In this document: positions 18,987-28,053 of the stretch, piece by piece | Position numbering within the stretch: position 1 is the stretch's first letter | How the letters are laid out: every line of letters begins with the position of its first letter | Notes under the pieces: model-generated | The model's input: the letters and a program-made list of their open reading frames with translations, nothing else | The model's database searches: none | What the model was told of the DNA's origin: nothing | Assembly: GCF_004331255.1 (NCBI RefSeq) | Contig: NZ_SJOF01000013.1 | Coordinates: 36,899-100,898 of the forward strand | DNA from: Acinetobacter sp. ANC 4173 | Lineage (GTDB): Bacteria > Pseudomonadota > Gammaproteobacteria > Pseudomonadales > Moraxellaceae | DNA: 64,000 bases | Direction of reading: 5' to 3' | Made by a program: the position numbers and the translations under genes

Positions 18987-19015
18987 AATAGCCTGCACAT
19001 GCAGGCTATTTTTTT
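18987..19015 (+). terminator. Terminator after the L,D-transpeptidase
   Basis: AATAGCCTGC (18987-18996), loop ACAT, GCAGGCTATT (19001-19010) and T run. Confidence 0.88.
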
Positions 19016-19141
19016 AAGTTAAATTTCTGATCCTATTTTGTGTTGCAAAAATAGAATGAATTGTCGCTTATATAAGATTTAAACCACATAATCGAAACGC
19101 TATGATGAGTTCATGAACAAATTAAAAATAGGATAACGATC

Positions 19142-19831
19142 ATGCAAAGTTATTTACATCGTAGTGAAAATCGCGGTCATGTCAAAGCAGGATGGCTCGA
19201 GTCTAAACATAGTTTTTCTTTTGGCAGTTGGTACGATCCAAAATATATGGGGGTAAGCGTATTACGTGTCATTAATGATGACGTGATTGCAGCCCACAAT
19301 GGCTTCGGCACACACCCACACGACAATATGGAAATTTTGACCTGTGTACTTAAAGGGACTATTTCTCATAAAGACAGTATGGGCAACGAGCGTCATATTT
19401 CTGCGGGTGAATGGCAGCTCATGAGTGCGGGTACAGGTGTACAACATAGCGAAATTAATCAGGGCGATGTTCCTGTACACATGCTACAAATTTGGATACA
19501 TCCTGATATCCGTAATGCCGAACCTAATTATCAACAGATTCAATGTGATCCAAAATTACAACCGAATCAATGGCATGTGATTGCAGGACCCAATAGTGAT
19601 GCTGCCATGCATATTCGTCAGCAGGCTGAAGTCAAAACTGCCTTTATACAAGCGACGCATAGTTTGGCGATCAAAGCGATGCAGAAATTAAATTATGTCC
19701 ATGTAATTTCTGGCGAGCTTGAAATTGCGGGTGAGACCTTAAAATCTGGTGATGCTTTAGCATTTGCTGAAGAAGCTGAAATCAAAGCGTTGACAGACAG
19801 TCAATTGATTTGGTTTGATTTACCTGTTTAA
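19142..19831 (+). CDS. Pirin family bicupin protein
   Basis: A 229-residue pirin-like protein; bacterial relatives include quercetin 2,3-dioxygenase (YhhW type). The first cupin keeps the metal ligands: HPHDNMEILTCVLKGTISHKD with His-x-His and Glu, then SAGTGVQHSEIN with the last His. The second cupin (about 130-229) is degenerate as usual for the family. AGGATAACGATC lies before the ATG. The gene stands alone between two terminators. The physiological substrate is unknown; an oxidative-stress or aromatic-compound role is only a family guess. Confidence 0.9.
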   Translation: MQSYLHRSENRGHVKAGWLESKHSFSFGSWYDPKYMGVSVLRVINDDVIAAHNGFGTHPHDNMEILTCVLKGTISHKDSMGNERHISAGEWQLMSAGTGVQHSEINQGDVPVHMLQIWIHPDIRNAEPNYQQIQCDPKLQPNQWHVIAGPNSDAAMHIRQQAEVKTAFIQATHSLAIKAMQKLNYVHVISGELEIAGETLKSGDALAFAEEAEIKALTDSQLIWFDLPV

Positions 19832-19921
19832 TCAGTACATGCTTTGCTGAGCATCGGATTGATTTAATAATTTCTTTGAATGCTATCTCATTATTGAATG
19901 CAACTCATATTTATAACTCTA

Positions 19922-19958
19922 GAATAAAAAACCTCACAATTGTGAGGTTTTTTTATTC
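19922..19958. terminator. Two-way terminator after pirin
   Basis: Nearly perfect palindrome centred on CACAATTGTG: AAAACCTCACAA against TTGTGAGGTTTT with A and T arms, so it works in both directions. Confidence 0.85.
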
Positions 19959-19968
19959 TATTTAGAAA

Positions 19969-20330
19969 TTAATAGCCCCAAGCTTTCGGGTCTAATGGTA
20001 AATCAACAGCAACTGAAAGCCCTGTATCATTACCATACACATCTGAATCACTTACCCAACCATTGAATTTCAAAGGAATATCTGGGCGAAGATAGAGTCA
20101 ATTACTTTTTGTTGTTCTGGTTGACTGATATGTGCTTGAGATAATGCACGTTGGATTTCATCCCCACTCATTGGCCATGTTGAGGTACTAATTTGAATAA
20201 CGCCTTGTTAATTTAACTAGTTTAAATCCGAACGTAAATCGTCATTATTTACGACAATCCCTTGCGCAAAACCCGATGACGCTGACACCATCAACAACGC
20301 CAAAACTAAAGATTTAAAAAAATTATCGTG
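19969..20330 (-). pseudogene. Broken gene for a small secreted protein
   Basis: Pieces of one protein can be read on the minus strand in two frames. The N-terminal piece is a clear signal peptide, KSLVLALLMVSASSGFAQG, then IVVNNDDLRSDLN, followed by two stops (TAG near 20219, TAA near 20210). It resumes as QGVIQISTSTWPMSGDEIQR, then ALSQAHISQPEQQKVIDSIF. The frame then shifts, and RPDIPLKFNGWVSDSDVYGN then DTGLSVAVDLPLDPKAWGY leads to a TAA at 19969. The start codon is also missing. The parent was probably a periplasmic protein of about 110 residues; I cannot name its family. Confidence 0.65.
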
Positions 20331-20421
20331 ACTTTCTCGTTACTTAATTCTGCCGACTCCCATATTTTCTTTGATTCAATATTGCAACCTGAGTATTGAT
20401 TTTTGTTGTAAATCGTCAACA

Positions 20422-20447
20422 AAAAAACCCGCCGAAGCGGGTTTTTT
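20422..20447 (-). terminator. Terminator of lysS
   Basis: AAAAAACCCGC (20422-20432), loop CGAA, GCGGGTTTTTT (20437-20447), just behind the lysS stop on the minus strand. Confidence 0.88.
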
Positions 20448-20461
20448 ATTGAATACAGACC

Positions 20462-21988
20462 TTAGTCTTTCCGGCGCATATGTGGGAATAAAATCACATC
20501 ACGGATACTTGGTGCATCTGCAAATAACATGACTAAACGGTCAATACCAATACCTTCACCCGCAGTTGGAGGCAAACCATATTCAAGTGCTTCAACAAAC
20601 TCGGCATCGTAGTGCATCGCTTCATCATCACCCGCATCTTTTTCCTGAACTTGTGCTTGGAAACGCTCTGCTTGATCAATTGGATCATTCAACTCTGAGA
20701 AGCCATTTGCCAATTCACGACCACCGATAAAGAATTCAAAACGGTCAGTAATATGCGGATTATCATCATTACGACGTGCTAATGGTGAAGTTTCAGCTGG
20801 GTATTCAGTAATAAAGGTTGGCTGGCGAAGTTTAGTTTCAACCGTTTCTTCAAATACGATAGTTTGAAGCTTACCTAAACCAAAACCAGGCTTAACTTGT
20901 TCTTTCAACACGTCTTTAGTGAATTTAGCTAAAAACTCGCGGTCATTAACATTTTCAGGGGTAAAGTCTGGGTTGTTTTCCAAGATTGCATCAAACATTG
21001 AAATTTTCTTGAACGGCCCTTTAAAGCTGAAGACTTCACCTTGATAAGGCACATCAGTGCTGCCTAAAATATCTAAAGCCAATTTTTCTAGCATATTTTC
21101 AGTCAAAGCCATTAAGTCTTTGTAATCTGCATAGGCTTGGTAGAATTCAATCATAGTAAATTCAGGGTTATGACGCGTTGATACCCCTTCATTACGGAAG
21201 TTACGGTTAATTTCAAACACGCGCTCAAAACCACCAACCACCAAACGCTTTAAATAAAGTTCTGGTGCAATACGCAAGAACAAAGGCATATCCAAAGCAT
21301 TATGATGCGTTTCAAATGGACGCGCAGATGCACCACCAGGAATTACATGCATCATTGGTGTTTCAACTTCCATGAAACGTTCGTTGTTCAAGAATGTACG
21401 AATTCCTGCAACAACTTTGGCACGAATTTCAAAAGTTTTACGTGTTTCTTCATTCACAATCAAATCAAGATAACGCTTACGGTATTTAACTTCGGTATCA
21501 TTTAGACCGTGGAACTTATCTGGCAGTGGACGTAATGATTTCGTCAATAATTCAAAATGTTGAATGTGAACATATAAATCACCTTTACCTGAACGACCAA
21601 TATAGCCTTCTACTGCAATAATATCACCAAGGTCTAAACCTTTAATGGTCGCTAAAGTGGCTTCGTCTAACTCTTTGCGTGCAACATAAAGCTGAATACG
21701 ACCTGTCATATCTTGAATCACAATGAATGATCCACGATTTAACATGACACGACCTGCAACTTTTACATAAACATGTTCAGTTGCTTCAATCTGCTCTTTC
21801 GATTGATCTTCAAATTGTTCTTGTAAATCTTGTGCATAATGTTCGCGCTTGAACGAGTTCGGCCATGGGCTTGCACCCGTTTGTTTGGCTTGCTCTTCAA
21901 TTTGCTTCAACTTGGCATGACGCTGTGCAATTAAATCGTTTTCGGAAATAGGTTGTTCAGAAGTCGATTGAGCGTTGTTTTGCGTCAT
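20462..21988 (-). CDS. lysS: Lysyl-tRNA synthetase, class II
   Basis: Charges tRNA-Lys. It has 508 residues, normal length. An N-terminal OB-fold anticodon-binding domain (about 70-180, [20 protein letters not shown]) is followed by the class II catalytic core: motif 1 at [19 protein letters not shown], motif 2 at [20 protein letters not shown], and motif 3 at [20 protein letters not shown], ending [11 protein letters not shown] hydrophilic N-terminal extension ([19 protein letters not shown]) is common in this genus. Monocistronic, with a terminator at 20422. Confidence 0.97.
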   Translation of the reverse strand: MTQNNAQSTSEQPISENDLIAQRHAKLKQIEEQAKQTGASPWPNSFKREHYAQDLQEQFEDQSKEQIEATEHVYVKVAGRVMLNRGSFIVIQDMTGRIQLYVARKELDEATLATIKGLDLGDIIAVEGYIGRSGKGDLYVHIQHFELLTKSLRPLPDKFHGLNDTEVKYRKRYLDLIVNEETRKTFEIRAKVVAGIRTFLNNERFMEVETPMMHVIPGGASARPFETHHNALDMPLFLRIAPELYLKRLVVGGFERVFEINRNFRNEGVSTRHNPEFTMIEFYQAYADYKDLMALTENMLEKLALDILGSTDVPYQGEVFSFKGPFKKISMFDAILENNPDFTPENVNDREFLAKFTKDVLKEQVKPGFGLGKLQTIVFEETVETKLRQPTFITEYPAETSPLARRNDDNPHITDRFEFFIGGRELANGFSELNDPIDQAERFQAQVQEKDAGDDEAMHYDAEFVEALEYGLPPTAGEGIGIDRLVMLFADAPSIRDVILFPHMRRKD

Positions 21989-22116
21989 CTCTGCCTCGTA
22001 AAAATACTAAAAAATGAAGTGCTATAGCATAGCAGATTCATTCATGATTTCGTATGATTTCTCTTAAACAAAATAATGACCGTGAATTTAGCTTTCTTTG
22101 CTCTCCCTCAATGATT

Positions 22117-22557
22117 CTATTGTTCTGCTAATTCTCGAACACGCTGCAATCCTTGTTCAAAAGCTTGCTCCATCATGTATTTATAATCTTCCATCGTTTC
22201 CAATTCGACATTCAATACGGTCTTTCCATTAACTTCAGCCAGAGAATATTGTTCGAGTAATCCTTGCCATTGCTGAACTTCAGGGCTAGTTAAATCCTCC
22301 ACCCCACCTTGCAACAGACCTTGATATTGAAAAATAACTGAACAATGCGGTAGATAAACCAAAATGGTGGCAATCAAACCATCGCCATTACTGTCTATAA
22401 ATAAAGTTCTTCCACCCACTGTCCAATCGGACTGTATTTTTGATCCTTCCGTAAAGAACTTGGTCCATTCAGTATAGGTATCTGGAGACCAAAGAATATT
22501 CCATATTTTTTCAGGGCTTGCCGCTATACTGATACTAAAGTTTAGATGTTCCATCAT
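22117..22557 (-). CDS. SRPBCC (START/Bet v 1-like) domain protein
   Basis: A 146-residue protein of the SRPBCC superfamily, a hydrophobic-pocket fold also found in AHSA1-like and polyketide cyclase-like proteins. The typical opening FSISIAASPEKIWNILWSPD then TYTEWTKFF matches AHSA1-type members, with WTVGGRTLFIDSNGDGLIA as the central strands and EDYKYMMEQAFEQGLQRVRE as the long C-terminal helix. The ATG at 22557 (MMEHLNF) was taken over one at 22590, since TTGAG lies about 8-12 bases upstream. The ligand is unknown. It stands alone, divergent from the next gene. Confidence 0.82.
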   Translation of the reverse strand: MMEHLNFSISIAASPEKIWNILWSPDTYTEWTKFFTEGSKIQSDWTVGGRTLFIDSNGDGLIATILVYLPHCSVIFQYQGLLQGGVEDLTSPEVQQWQGLLEQYSLAEVNGKTVLNVELETMEDYKYMMEQAFEQGLQRVRELAEQ

Positions 22558-22844
22558 TTTATTTTTCTCAAGCGAGTTCCTTCCTTCCAAACTACTGAAT
22601 AATTACAATAAGCTGTAAAATAAATCGTTAAAAAATATTTATCAACTTGGCTAATTTCCAAAGAAAGACAATATATCTCTCTGTTTTATCTATTATTAAA
22701 AACTACATCACCCTATCGCATACATCTCCCTTAGACCAAATGCTAAGATCAATGCCAACTGAAGATTCGTAAAATAAAAACAATTTAAAAAAGTTGAAAA
22801 GTGAACGTTTATTAATCCGTTCTATCTTTGCAAAAAGAGAGCCT

Positions 22845-23363
22845 ATGAATGCGATAACCATCAATATAGACCAATCGAAAATTCTTTTTTTTCATGGATT
22901 AGACTCTTCTAAAGAATCGACCAAATTCCATGCTATTGACTCTGCAAAAAAATATTGTATAGATGTCGATTACAGAAATTTAAACTATTCCACTGTTGCC
23001 GAATTCTATAAAAATGCTTTAGTGACTATTAAACCTGACTTATTAATAGGCCACAGTTTAGGCGGATATTGGGCACTCAAAATGTCCTTACAACACCGAA
23101 TTCCTTGTATTGTAGCGAATCCCAATTTAACTCCAGATTTCCGCTCTGATTATCCTGCAATTACTGAATTAGATTTAGAACATGATATTCCTCAAATTGC
23201 CTACATTGAGCTTGGTGATGAGGTTTTAGACATGTATGCGACTACAGCTTTTTTAGAACCCTATATGCAAGTCGAAACGGTTGAAGGTGGACATCATCGA
23301 CTGGTTACGCCAGAACGCATCAACCATCTCATTCATTATATGGAACAAACCTTTATTTTTTAG
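22845..23363 (+). CDS. YqiA-like alpha/beta-hydrolase esterase
   Basis: A 172-residue small alpha/beta-hydrolase of the YqiA/YcfP (UPF0227) kind, with esterase activity in relatives. Visible are the oxyanion-side ILFFHGLDSSKESTKFHAI, the nucleophile elbow IGHSLGGYWAL (Ser71), IVANPNLTPD, and a C-terminal GGHHRLVTPERI holding the catalytic His; the acid is probably Asp in ELGDEVLD. The start at 22845 is preceded by AAAGAGAG; an upstream TTG-type frame to 22794 was not used. It is monocistronic and shares a terminator with apt. The substrate is unknown. Confidence 0.82.
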   Translation: MNAITINIDQSKILFFHGLDSSKESTKFHAIDSAKKYCIDVDYRNLNYSTVAEFYKNALVTIKPDLLIGHSLGGYWALKMSLQHRIPCIVANPNLTPDFRSDYPAITELDLEHDIPQIAYIELGDEVLDMYATTAFLEPYMQVETVEGGHHRLVTPERINHLIHYMEQTFIF

Positions 23364-23370
23364 CGCAATA

Positions 23371-23405
23371 AAAAAGCCAATCAAATGCATTTGATTGGCT
23401 TTTTT
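23371..23405. terminator. Two-way terminator between the esterase gene and apt
   Basis: Palindrome with arms AAAAAGCCAATCAAATG and CATTTGATTGGCTTTTT, placed between convergent genes; T runs on both strands. Confidence 0.9.
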
Positions 23406-23420
23406 GCAGATATTAAATGC

Positions 23421-23966
23421 TTAAGCGACAGCAGCTTCTAATGGTTTTGAATTTTCTTCCAACACTGTCCAAACTTTAAAACCTAAATCTTGATGCAATG
23501 TTGGTAAATCTAAGAAAATGCTCGCACCCAATACTTGATGCTGACATTTATCCATTAATTGTTTTACGGCTTTTAATGTCCCGCCTGTGGCAAGTACATC
23601 ATCTACAATAATCACTTTTTGTGGCTGAATATTGGCTGCAATTTCTAAACGATCTACACCATATTCAAGGCTATACCCTACACCAACCACCGGAGGTGGT
23701 AATTTCCCTGCTTTACGAACCAATAAAAGACCCTTATTTAAGCGTTGAGCCAATAGGCTAGCAAGTACAAAACCACGTGCTTCAACCGCCACAAAGCTCT
23801 CTACTTCTGCCAACTGTTCTACTGGAATACTTGCAATAAGAGCATCGGCTAATGGCGTAATATTACTCATAAACAATGGGGTCAAATCATAGAAACAAAT
23901 TCCCGGTTTTGGGAAATCTTGGACAGTACGAATGTGTGACCACAATACAGCAGACAAATTTTTCAT
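23421..23966 (-). CDS. apt: Adenine phosphoribosyltransferase
   Basis: Salvages adenine to AMP with PRPP. It has 181 residues. The N-terminal QDFPKPGICFYDLTPLF, VAVEARGFVLASLLAQRLNK and the PRPP-binding loop VIIVDDVLATGGTLKAV are diagnostic for Apt. The FPKPG start motif excludes Hpt and Xpt. Single gene with a short leader; ends in the palindromic terminator shared with the convergent esterase gene. Confidence 0.96.
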   Translation of the reverse strand: MKNLSAVLWSHIRTVQDFPKPGICFYDLTPLFMSNITPLADALIASIPVEQLAEVESFVAVEARGFVLASLLAQRLNKGLLLVRKAGKLPPPVVGVGYSLEYGVDRLEIAANIQPQKVIIVDDVLATGGTLKAVKQLMDKCQHQVLGASIFLDLPTLHQDLGFKVWTVLEENSKPLEAAVA

Positions 23967-24445
23967 GGGAGAGAATTTAAAACAAAAAGAATAGGTGAAT
24001 TTTAACGTTTATTAGACGTTCAGGATAGATAATAGCCAACTTTTCAGGCGAGGATATTTTTTATTGATTTTCACAAGAACTTGAATTATATAAATAATTT
24101 TTATAATAAATATTAACTATATACCTGTATGATTATAATATAGCAATTTTACGGTTTTAAATCTGCTCGACCTTAGTCTGATAATCCCCCAATCAAACCC
24201 GTTGTCATGAATTTTCTCTAAATTGTCTAACAAAAATACAGCGCAGTGATTGAATTGATAAGTTTTGTCCTACTCAGCCATTCCGATTCAGGATTCTCTA
24301 ATTAAAATCCGATATTTGCTTTACATTCGTCCTAGAACTGCGTAAAAATTTAGGCGAAAATAACGCTAGCCATTAGATCATTAGAGCCATGCGGTATATG
24401 AGTTATTACTGATCTAAATTGACCCGATCAGAATTGGAGAATCAG
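23967..24445. other. Intergenic region before rubA
   Basis: About 480 bp of AT-rich DNA between divergent apt and rubA. It must hold both promoters. No open frame, tRNA or clear repeat was found. Confidence 0.5.
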
Positions 24446-24610
24446 ATGAAAAAGTATCAATGCATCGTTTGTGGATGGATTTACGACGAAGCAGAAGGCT
24501 GGCCGCAAGACGGTATCGTTGCGGGCACCAAATGGGACGATATTCCAGATGACTGGACTTGCCCAGATTGTGGTGTTTCGAAAGCCGACTTTGAAATGAT
24601 TGAAATTTAA
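24446..24610 (+). CDS. rubA: Rubredoxin
   Basis: A 54-residue one-iron electron carrier. In Acinetobacter it passes electrons from rubredoxin reductase to the membrane alkane hydroxylase. The two CxxC knuckles are present: [15 protein letters not shown] and [14 protein letters not shown]. The ATG at 24446 has GGAG seven bases upstream, and the product is the standard length; the longer frame from 24419 is not needed. It is first in rubA-rubB-estB-oxyR, the same order as described for strain ADP1. The alkane hydroxylase gene is not in this window. Confidence 0.96.
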   Translation: MKKYQCIVCGWIYDEAEGWPQDGIVAGTKWDDIPDDWTCPDCGVSKADFEMIEI

Positions 24611-24668
24611 TAATAACTAAAAGACCCTTCCAGTGGTCTTTTTTTACACCTTATTTTGGGAGAAAAAA

Positions 24669-25847
24669 ATGCAGCCTATCGTTATCATTGGTTCAGGCAT
24701 GGCTGGCTATACCGTGGCACGTGAGTTTCGCAAACTGAATGCGGAACAAGAACTGATTATGATTACCGCAGATGATGCCAGCAATTATGCAAAGCCAACC
24801 TTATCTAATGCATTAGCAGGCAAAAAATCTCCTGAACAGATTGCCTTAGGCGATGCAGAAAAAATGAGTACTCAGCTCAATATGCGCATTGAAACCCACA
24901 CTTGGGTCAAAGAAATCCGTAGCGAGCAACATCAACTTGTCTTAGAAAAAAATGGGCAATCTAGTACGCTAGACTACGCAAAACTGATTCTAGCGGTAGG
25001 TGCAAATCCAATCCGTCTTGCAATTGCTGGAGACGGTAGTAACGATATTCATGTGGTTAACTCTCTCAATGACTATAAAGCATTCCGTGAAAATCTAGAC
25101 AAACGTCAAGATAAACGTGTGGTGATTTTAGGCGCAGGATTAATTGGCTGCGAGTTTGCCAATGATCTACAAAATACAGGACATCATGCTACGGTCATTG
25201 ATTTGGCTGCCCAACCTTTAGGTCGTCTACTGCCTGCGCATATTGCTTCAGCCTTCCAAGAAAATCTGGAAGAAACAGGCATTCATTTTGTATTGGGCAC
25301 GACTGTTGAGAAAGTATCTAAGGTTGAAAATGGTGACTATCTTGTCACTTTGGCCAATGGACAATCTGTAATCGCTGATATAGTGCTTTCAGCAATTGGT
25401 TTACAGCCAAATATTAGCTTGGCTAAAACAGGCAATATTCACACCAGTCGTGGCATTTTGACCAATAGCCATTTGGAAACCAATCAAGCAAATATTTACG
25501 CAGTGGGTGACTGTGCAGAAGTGAATGGCACATTACTTCCATATGTAATGCCAATTATGCAACAGGCTCGAGCACTGGCAAAAACCTTAAATGGTGAACA
25601 TACCGCAGTACATTATCCTGCGATGCCTGTAGCAGTCAAAACGCCTGCGGCACCACTCACGGTTTTACCTGCACCGATTGATGTTGACGTGAATTGGGAA
25701 ACGGAAGAATTTGATGATGGTATGTTAGCCAAAGCCCTAGATAGCTCAGGGACTTTGCGTGGTTTTGTACTGTTAGGTGCAACAGCAGCGAAACAACGAT
25801 TAACACTAACTAAGTTAGTTCCAGACTTGATTCCTGTATCAGTTTAA
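24669..25847 (+). CDS. rubB: Rubredoxin-NAD(+) reductase
   Basis: FAD enzyme that moves electrons from NADH to rubredoxin for alkane hydroxylation. It has 392 residues. The FAD-binding VIIGSGMAGYTVAREF at the N-terminus, the NAD-binding VVILGAGLIGCEFAND near 150-165, and NIYAVGDCAEVNG near 285 place it in the pyridine nucleotide-disulfide oxidoreductase family. The start at 24669 follows GGGAG. It lies 58 bp after rubA, the gap containing a short AAAGACC...GGTCTTT hairpin (about 24620-24645). Confidence 0.95.
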   Translation: MQPIVIIGSGMAGYTVAREFRKLNAEQELIMITADDASNYAKPTLSNALAGKKSPEQIALGDAEKMSTQLNMRIETHTWVKEIRSEQHQLVLEKNGQSSTLDYAKLILAVGANPIRLAIAGDGSNDIHVVNSLNDYKAFRENLDKRQDKRVVILGAGLIGCEFANDLQNTGHHATVIDLAAQPLGRLLPAHIASAFQENLEETGIHFVLGTTVEKVSKVENGDYLVTLANGQSVIADIVLSAIGLQPNISLAKTGNIHTSRGILTNSHLETNQANIYAVGDCAEVNGTLLPYVMPIMQQARALAKTLNGEHTAVHYPAMPVAVKTPAAPLTVLPAPIDVDVNWETEEFDDGMLAKALDSSGTLRGFVLLGATAAKQRLTLTKLVPDLIPVSV

Positions 25848-25857
25848 GTTCAAAATA

Positions 25858-25887
25858 GAGAGGACGTTCACATTTTTGAATGTCCTC
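25858..25887 (+). promoter_or_regulatory. Hairpin in the rubB-estB gap
   Basis: GAGGACGTTCA, CATTTT, TGAATGTCCTC with one G/T pair, followed by TTTAGGGG. It is a weak terminator or processing site that could tune estB and oxyR expression; it ends five bases before the estB RBS. Confidence 0.5.
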
Positions 25888-25905
25888 TTTAGGGGAGAAA
25901 GAAGA

Positions 25906-26844
25906 ATGAATAGCGTATTACAATTCAAAAATTCACCTTACACCCCGTTTATGCATGAAACCAAGGTAAACTTGGGGAATGGAATTGAATTACACGTCGA
26001 AGTGGGTGGTCAACCTGAACATCCAACCATTTTACTTATTATGGGTTTGGGCGCTCAATTATTATTCTGGCCCGATTTCTTTTGTAAAACACTGATTGAT
26101 CATGGCTATCGCGTAGTTCGTTACGATAATCGTGATATTGGTTTATCTTCTAAAATACGCCATCAGGGACCACGGCTAAATACCATTAAATTAATGGGTC
26201 GTTTTGCACTGGGTTTAGAAAACCAAGGCGCACCGTATAATTTACATGATATGGCCGATGATGCCGCCTTGCTCATTGAGCGGATGGGACTGGAAAATGT
26301 TTTTGTCTTAGGCGCATCCATGGGTGGAATGATTGCACAAATTCTAGCTGCAAAAAATCCAGATAAAGTCAGCAAATTAGGACTGGTGTTTACCAGTAAC
26401 AATCAACCTTTACTCCCTCCTCCGTTTCCAAAACAATTGTTCAGCCTTATTGGCCAGCCAGAATCGAATGATGAGGAAGGGATTATTAACCACAGCTTAA
26501 AAGTATTTAACATTATTGGTTCACCTGGTTATATCAATCAGCTTGAAACCATGCAAACTGCTCGTAAATTATATCAACGAAGTTATTACCCAGCGGGTGT
26601 ACTTCAACAGTTTTTAGCAATATTATGTACAGGCTCCTTGCTACATCTGGACAAGCAGATTCAACAACCGACTCTTGTAGTTCATGGTTCACGTGATCGC
26701 TTGCTCCCGCCTAGCCATGGTAAAGCTGTTGCAAAAGCAATTACAGGCGCTAAATTTGAATTAATTGATGGAATGGGGCATGATATCCCGCCGCATTTCA
26801 TTCCTCATCTTAGCGGATTATTTGCTCATCATTTTAAATCTTAA
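25906..26844 (+). CDS. estB: Alpha/beta-hydrolase esterase, EstB type
   Basis: A 312-residue alpha/beta-hydrolase. The elbow VFVLGASMGGMIAQ puts the nucleophile at Ser138; the acid is in HGSRDRLLPP and the His in GMGHDIPPH. The oxyanion stretch ILLIMGLGAQLLFWPD and RYDNRDIGLS resemble lactone/ester hydrolases of this subgroup. GGGGAG stands nine bases before the ATG at 25906; the longer frame from 25876 is unlikely. In ADP1 the gene in this position is estB and is co-transcribed with rubAB. Substrate preference cannot be read from sequence. Confidence 0.88.
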   Translation: MNSVLQFKNSPYTPFMHETKVNLGNGIELHVEVGGQPEHPTILLIMGLGAQLLFWPDFFCKTLIDHGYRVVRYDNRDIGLSSKIRHQGPRLNTIKLMGRFALGLENQGAPYNLHDMADDAALLIERMGLENVFVLGASMGGMIAQILAAKNPDKVSKLGLVFTSNNQPLLPPPFPKQLFSLIGQPESNDEEGIINHSLKVFNIIGSPGYINQLETMQTARKLYQRSYYPAGVLQQFLAILCTGSLLHLDKQIQQPTLVVHGSRDRLLPPSHGKAVAKAITGAKFELIDGMGHDIPPHFIPHLSGLFAHHFKS

Positions 26845-26856
26845 AATTAGGACACT

Positions 26857-27750
26857 ATGGCTGCATTACCATCCCTGAGACAGCTGTCATACCTTGTAAC
26901 ACTGTCTGAAACGCTGCACTTCACTGAAGCGGCGCGTCGTTCGTTCGTGACCCAATCTACCCTTTCGGGTGGGATCATGGAACTTGAACGCTTACTGGGT
27001 GGCGTCCTCGTTGAACGCGATCGCCAAAATGTACGTTTAACCCCGCTTGGCGAACAAGTTGTCGCTCGAGCCCGTGTTCTACTTGCTGATGCTCAAGACT
27101 TAATGCGCTTAAGTCGTGAAATGAGTGAGCCTTTGACTGGCGATCTACATTTAGGTGTTATTCCAACGATTGCGCCTTTTATTCTGTCGCAACTACTTGA
27201 CGAAGTGCATAAGCAGCTTCCTAAAATTCAGTTGCATTTACATGAAGCACAAAGCGAAAAAATTGTTGAAAAACTTGAACATGGTAACTTAGACATGGTG
27301 TTGTTGGCACTGCCATTTGACACGCGTGGACTTAAAGTTTCTGAAATTGCAAAAGAAGACTTGTTCTTGGTGTGTCATAAATCTGACCAACGTTCAGCAC
27401 AAGCAGTAACGCTGGAAGATTTAGATTTATCACGTTTAACGTTGTTGGAAGAAGGACATTGCTTACGTGATCATGCCTTAAGTGCTTGCCCAATTGGGGA
27501 ACGTAAAAATGATCACCGCTTAAAGGCAAGTTCATTACCGACTTTAATTGAAATGGTCTCTGCAAACTTGGGCTTTACTTTATTGCCTGAAATTGCTTTG
27601 CACACCAATATGATTAAAGCCAACCCAGACTTAATTGTAAAACCGATTCAAGATGCACCAAGTCGCACATTGGCATTAATTACTCGTAAGAGCACACCAT
27701 TGCAAAGCGAATTTGATGTGCTATTGCAAATTTTACAGAAAATTACCTAA
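26857..27750 (+). CDS. oxyR: Hydrogen-peroxide sensor OxyR (LysR family)
   Basis: LysR regulator that senses peroxide through a disulfide and switches on catalase and related genes. It has 297 residues. The helix-turn-helix is at about 18-50 (HFTEAARRSFVTQSTLSGGI). The redox pair is present: Cys202 and Cys211 in EEGHCLRDHALSACPIGER, spaced as in E. coli OxyR. It is last in rubA-rubB-estB-oxyR, 12 bp after estB, as in ADP1. A strong terminator follows. Confidence 0.95.
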   Translation: MAALPSLRQLSYLVTLSETLHFTEAARRSFVTQSTLSGGIMELERLLGGVLVERDRQNVRLTPLGEQVVARARVLLADAQDLMRLSREMSEPLTGDLHLGVIPTIAPFILSQLLDEVHKQLPKIQLHLHEAQSEKIVEKLEHGNLDMVLLALPFDTRGLKVSEIAKEDLFLVCHKSDQRSAQAVTLEDLDLSRLTLLEEGHCLRDHALSACPIGERKNDHRLKASSLPTLIEMVSANLGFTLLPEIALHTNMIKANPDLIVKPIQDAPSRTLALITRKSTPLQSEFDVLLQILQKIT

Positions 27751-27774
27751 GAACGAGCTTTTAGGTTCAATCTT

Positions 27775-27804
27775 AAAAAACCCAGTGTCAGCACTGGGTT
27801 TTTC
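27775..27804 (+). terminator. Terminator of the rub-oxyR operon
   Basis: AAAAAACCCAGTG (27775-27787), loop TCAG, CACTGGGTTTTT (27792 onward). Confidence 0.9.
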
Positions 27805-28053
27805 ATTTTTAGAATGCTGACATTCTTAAAATTACTCTGCATCACCCCATCCCAAATGCAATACATCTGCAATCAATTGTTTTTATTCTGTATCACCTCT
27901 TTAAAAAGTGCATTTTTTAAGAAAACGTTCAGGTTCAGAATTTATAAATGCGCAATGAACAAAAGACCTTAGTCGACTCCCAGAAATAAGAATAATTTTG
28001 AGTTTTTGTGATCACTAATCTCCCGCACTAAAAGTTTTTTAGAAGATATCGCT
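27805..28053. other. oxyR-pgaB gap, no pgaA
   Basis: Only 250 bp separate the oxyR terminator from pgaB, so there is no room for pgaA, and none of the three plus-strand frames resembles its barrel end. The minus strand at 27832-27882 reads KQLIADVLHLGWGDAE and a stop, preceded by a stop, perhaps the tail of a lost gene. Promoter elements for pgaB must lie here. Confidence 0.5.

Noticed and set aside
27832..27882. Minus-strand KQLIADVLHLGWGDAE and stop between oxyR and pgaB
   Set aside because: Protein-like, but only 16 codons and bounded by a stop; too little to call a gene remnant.
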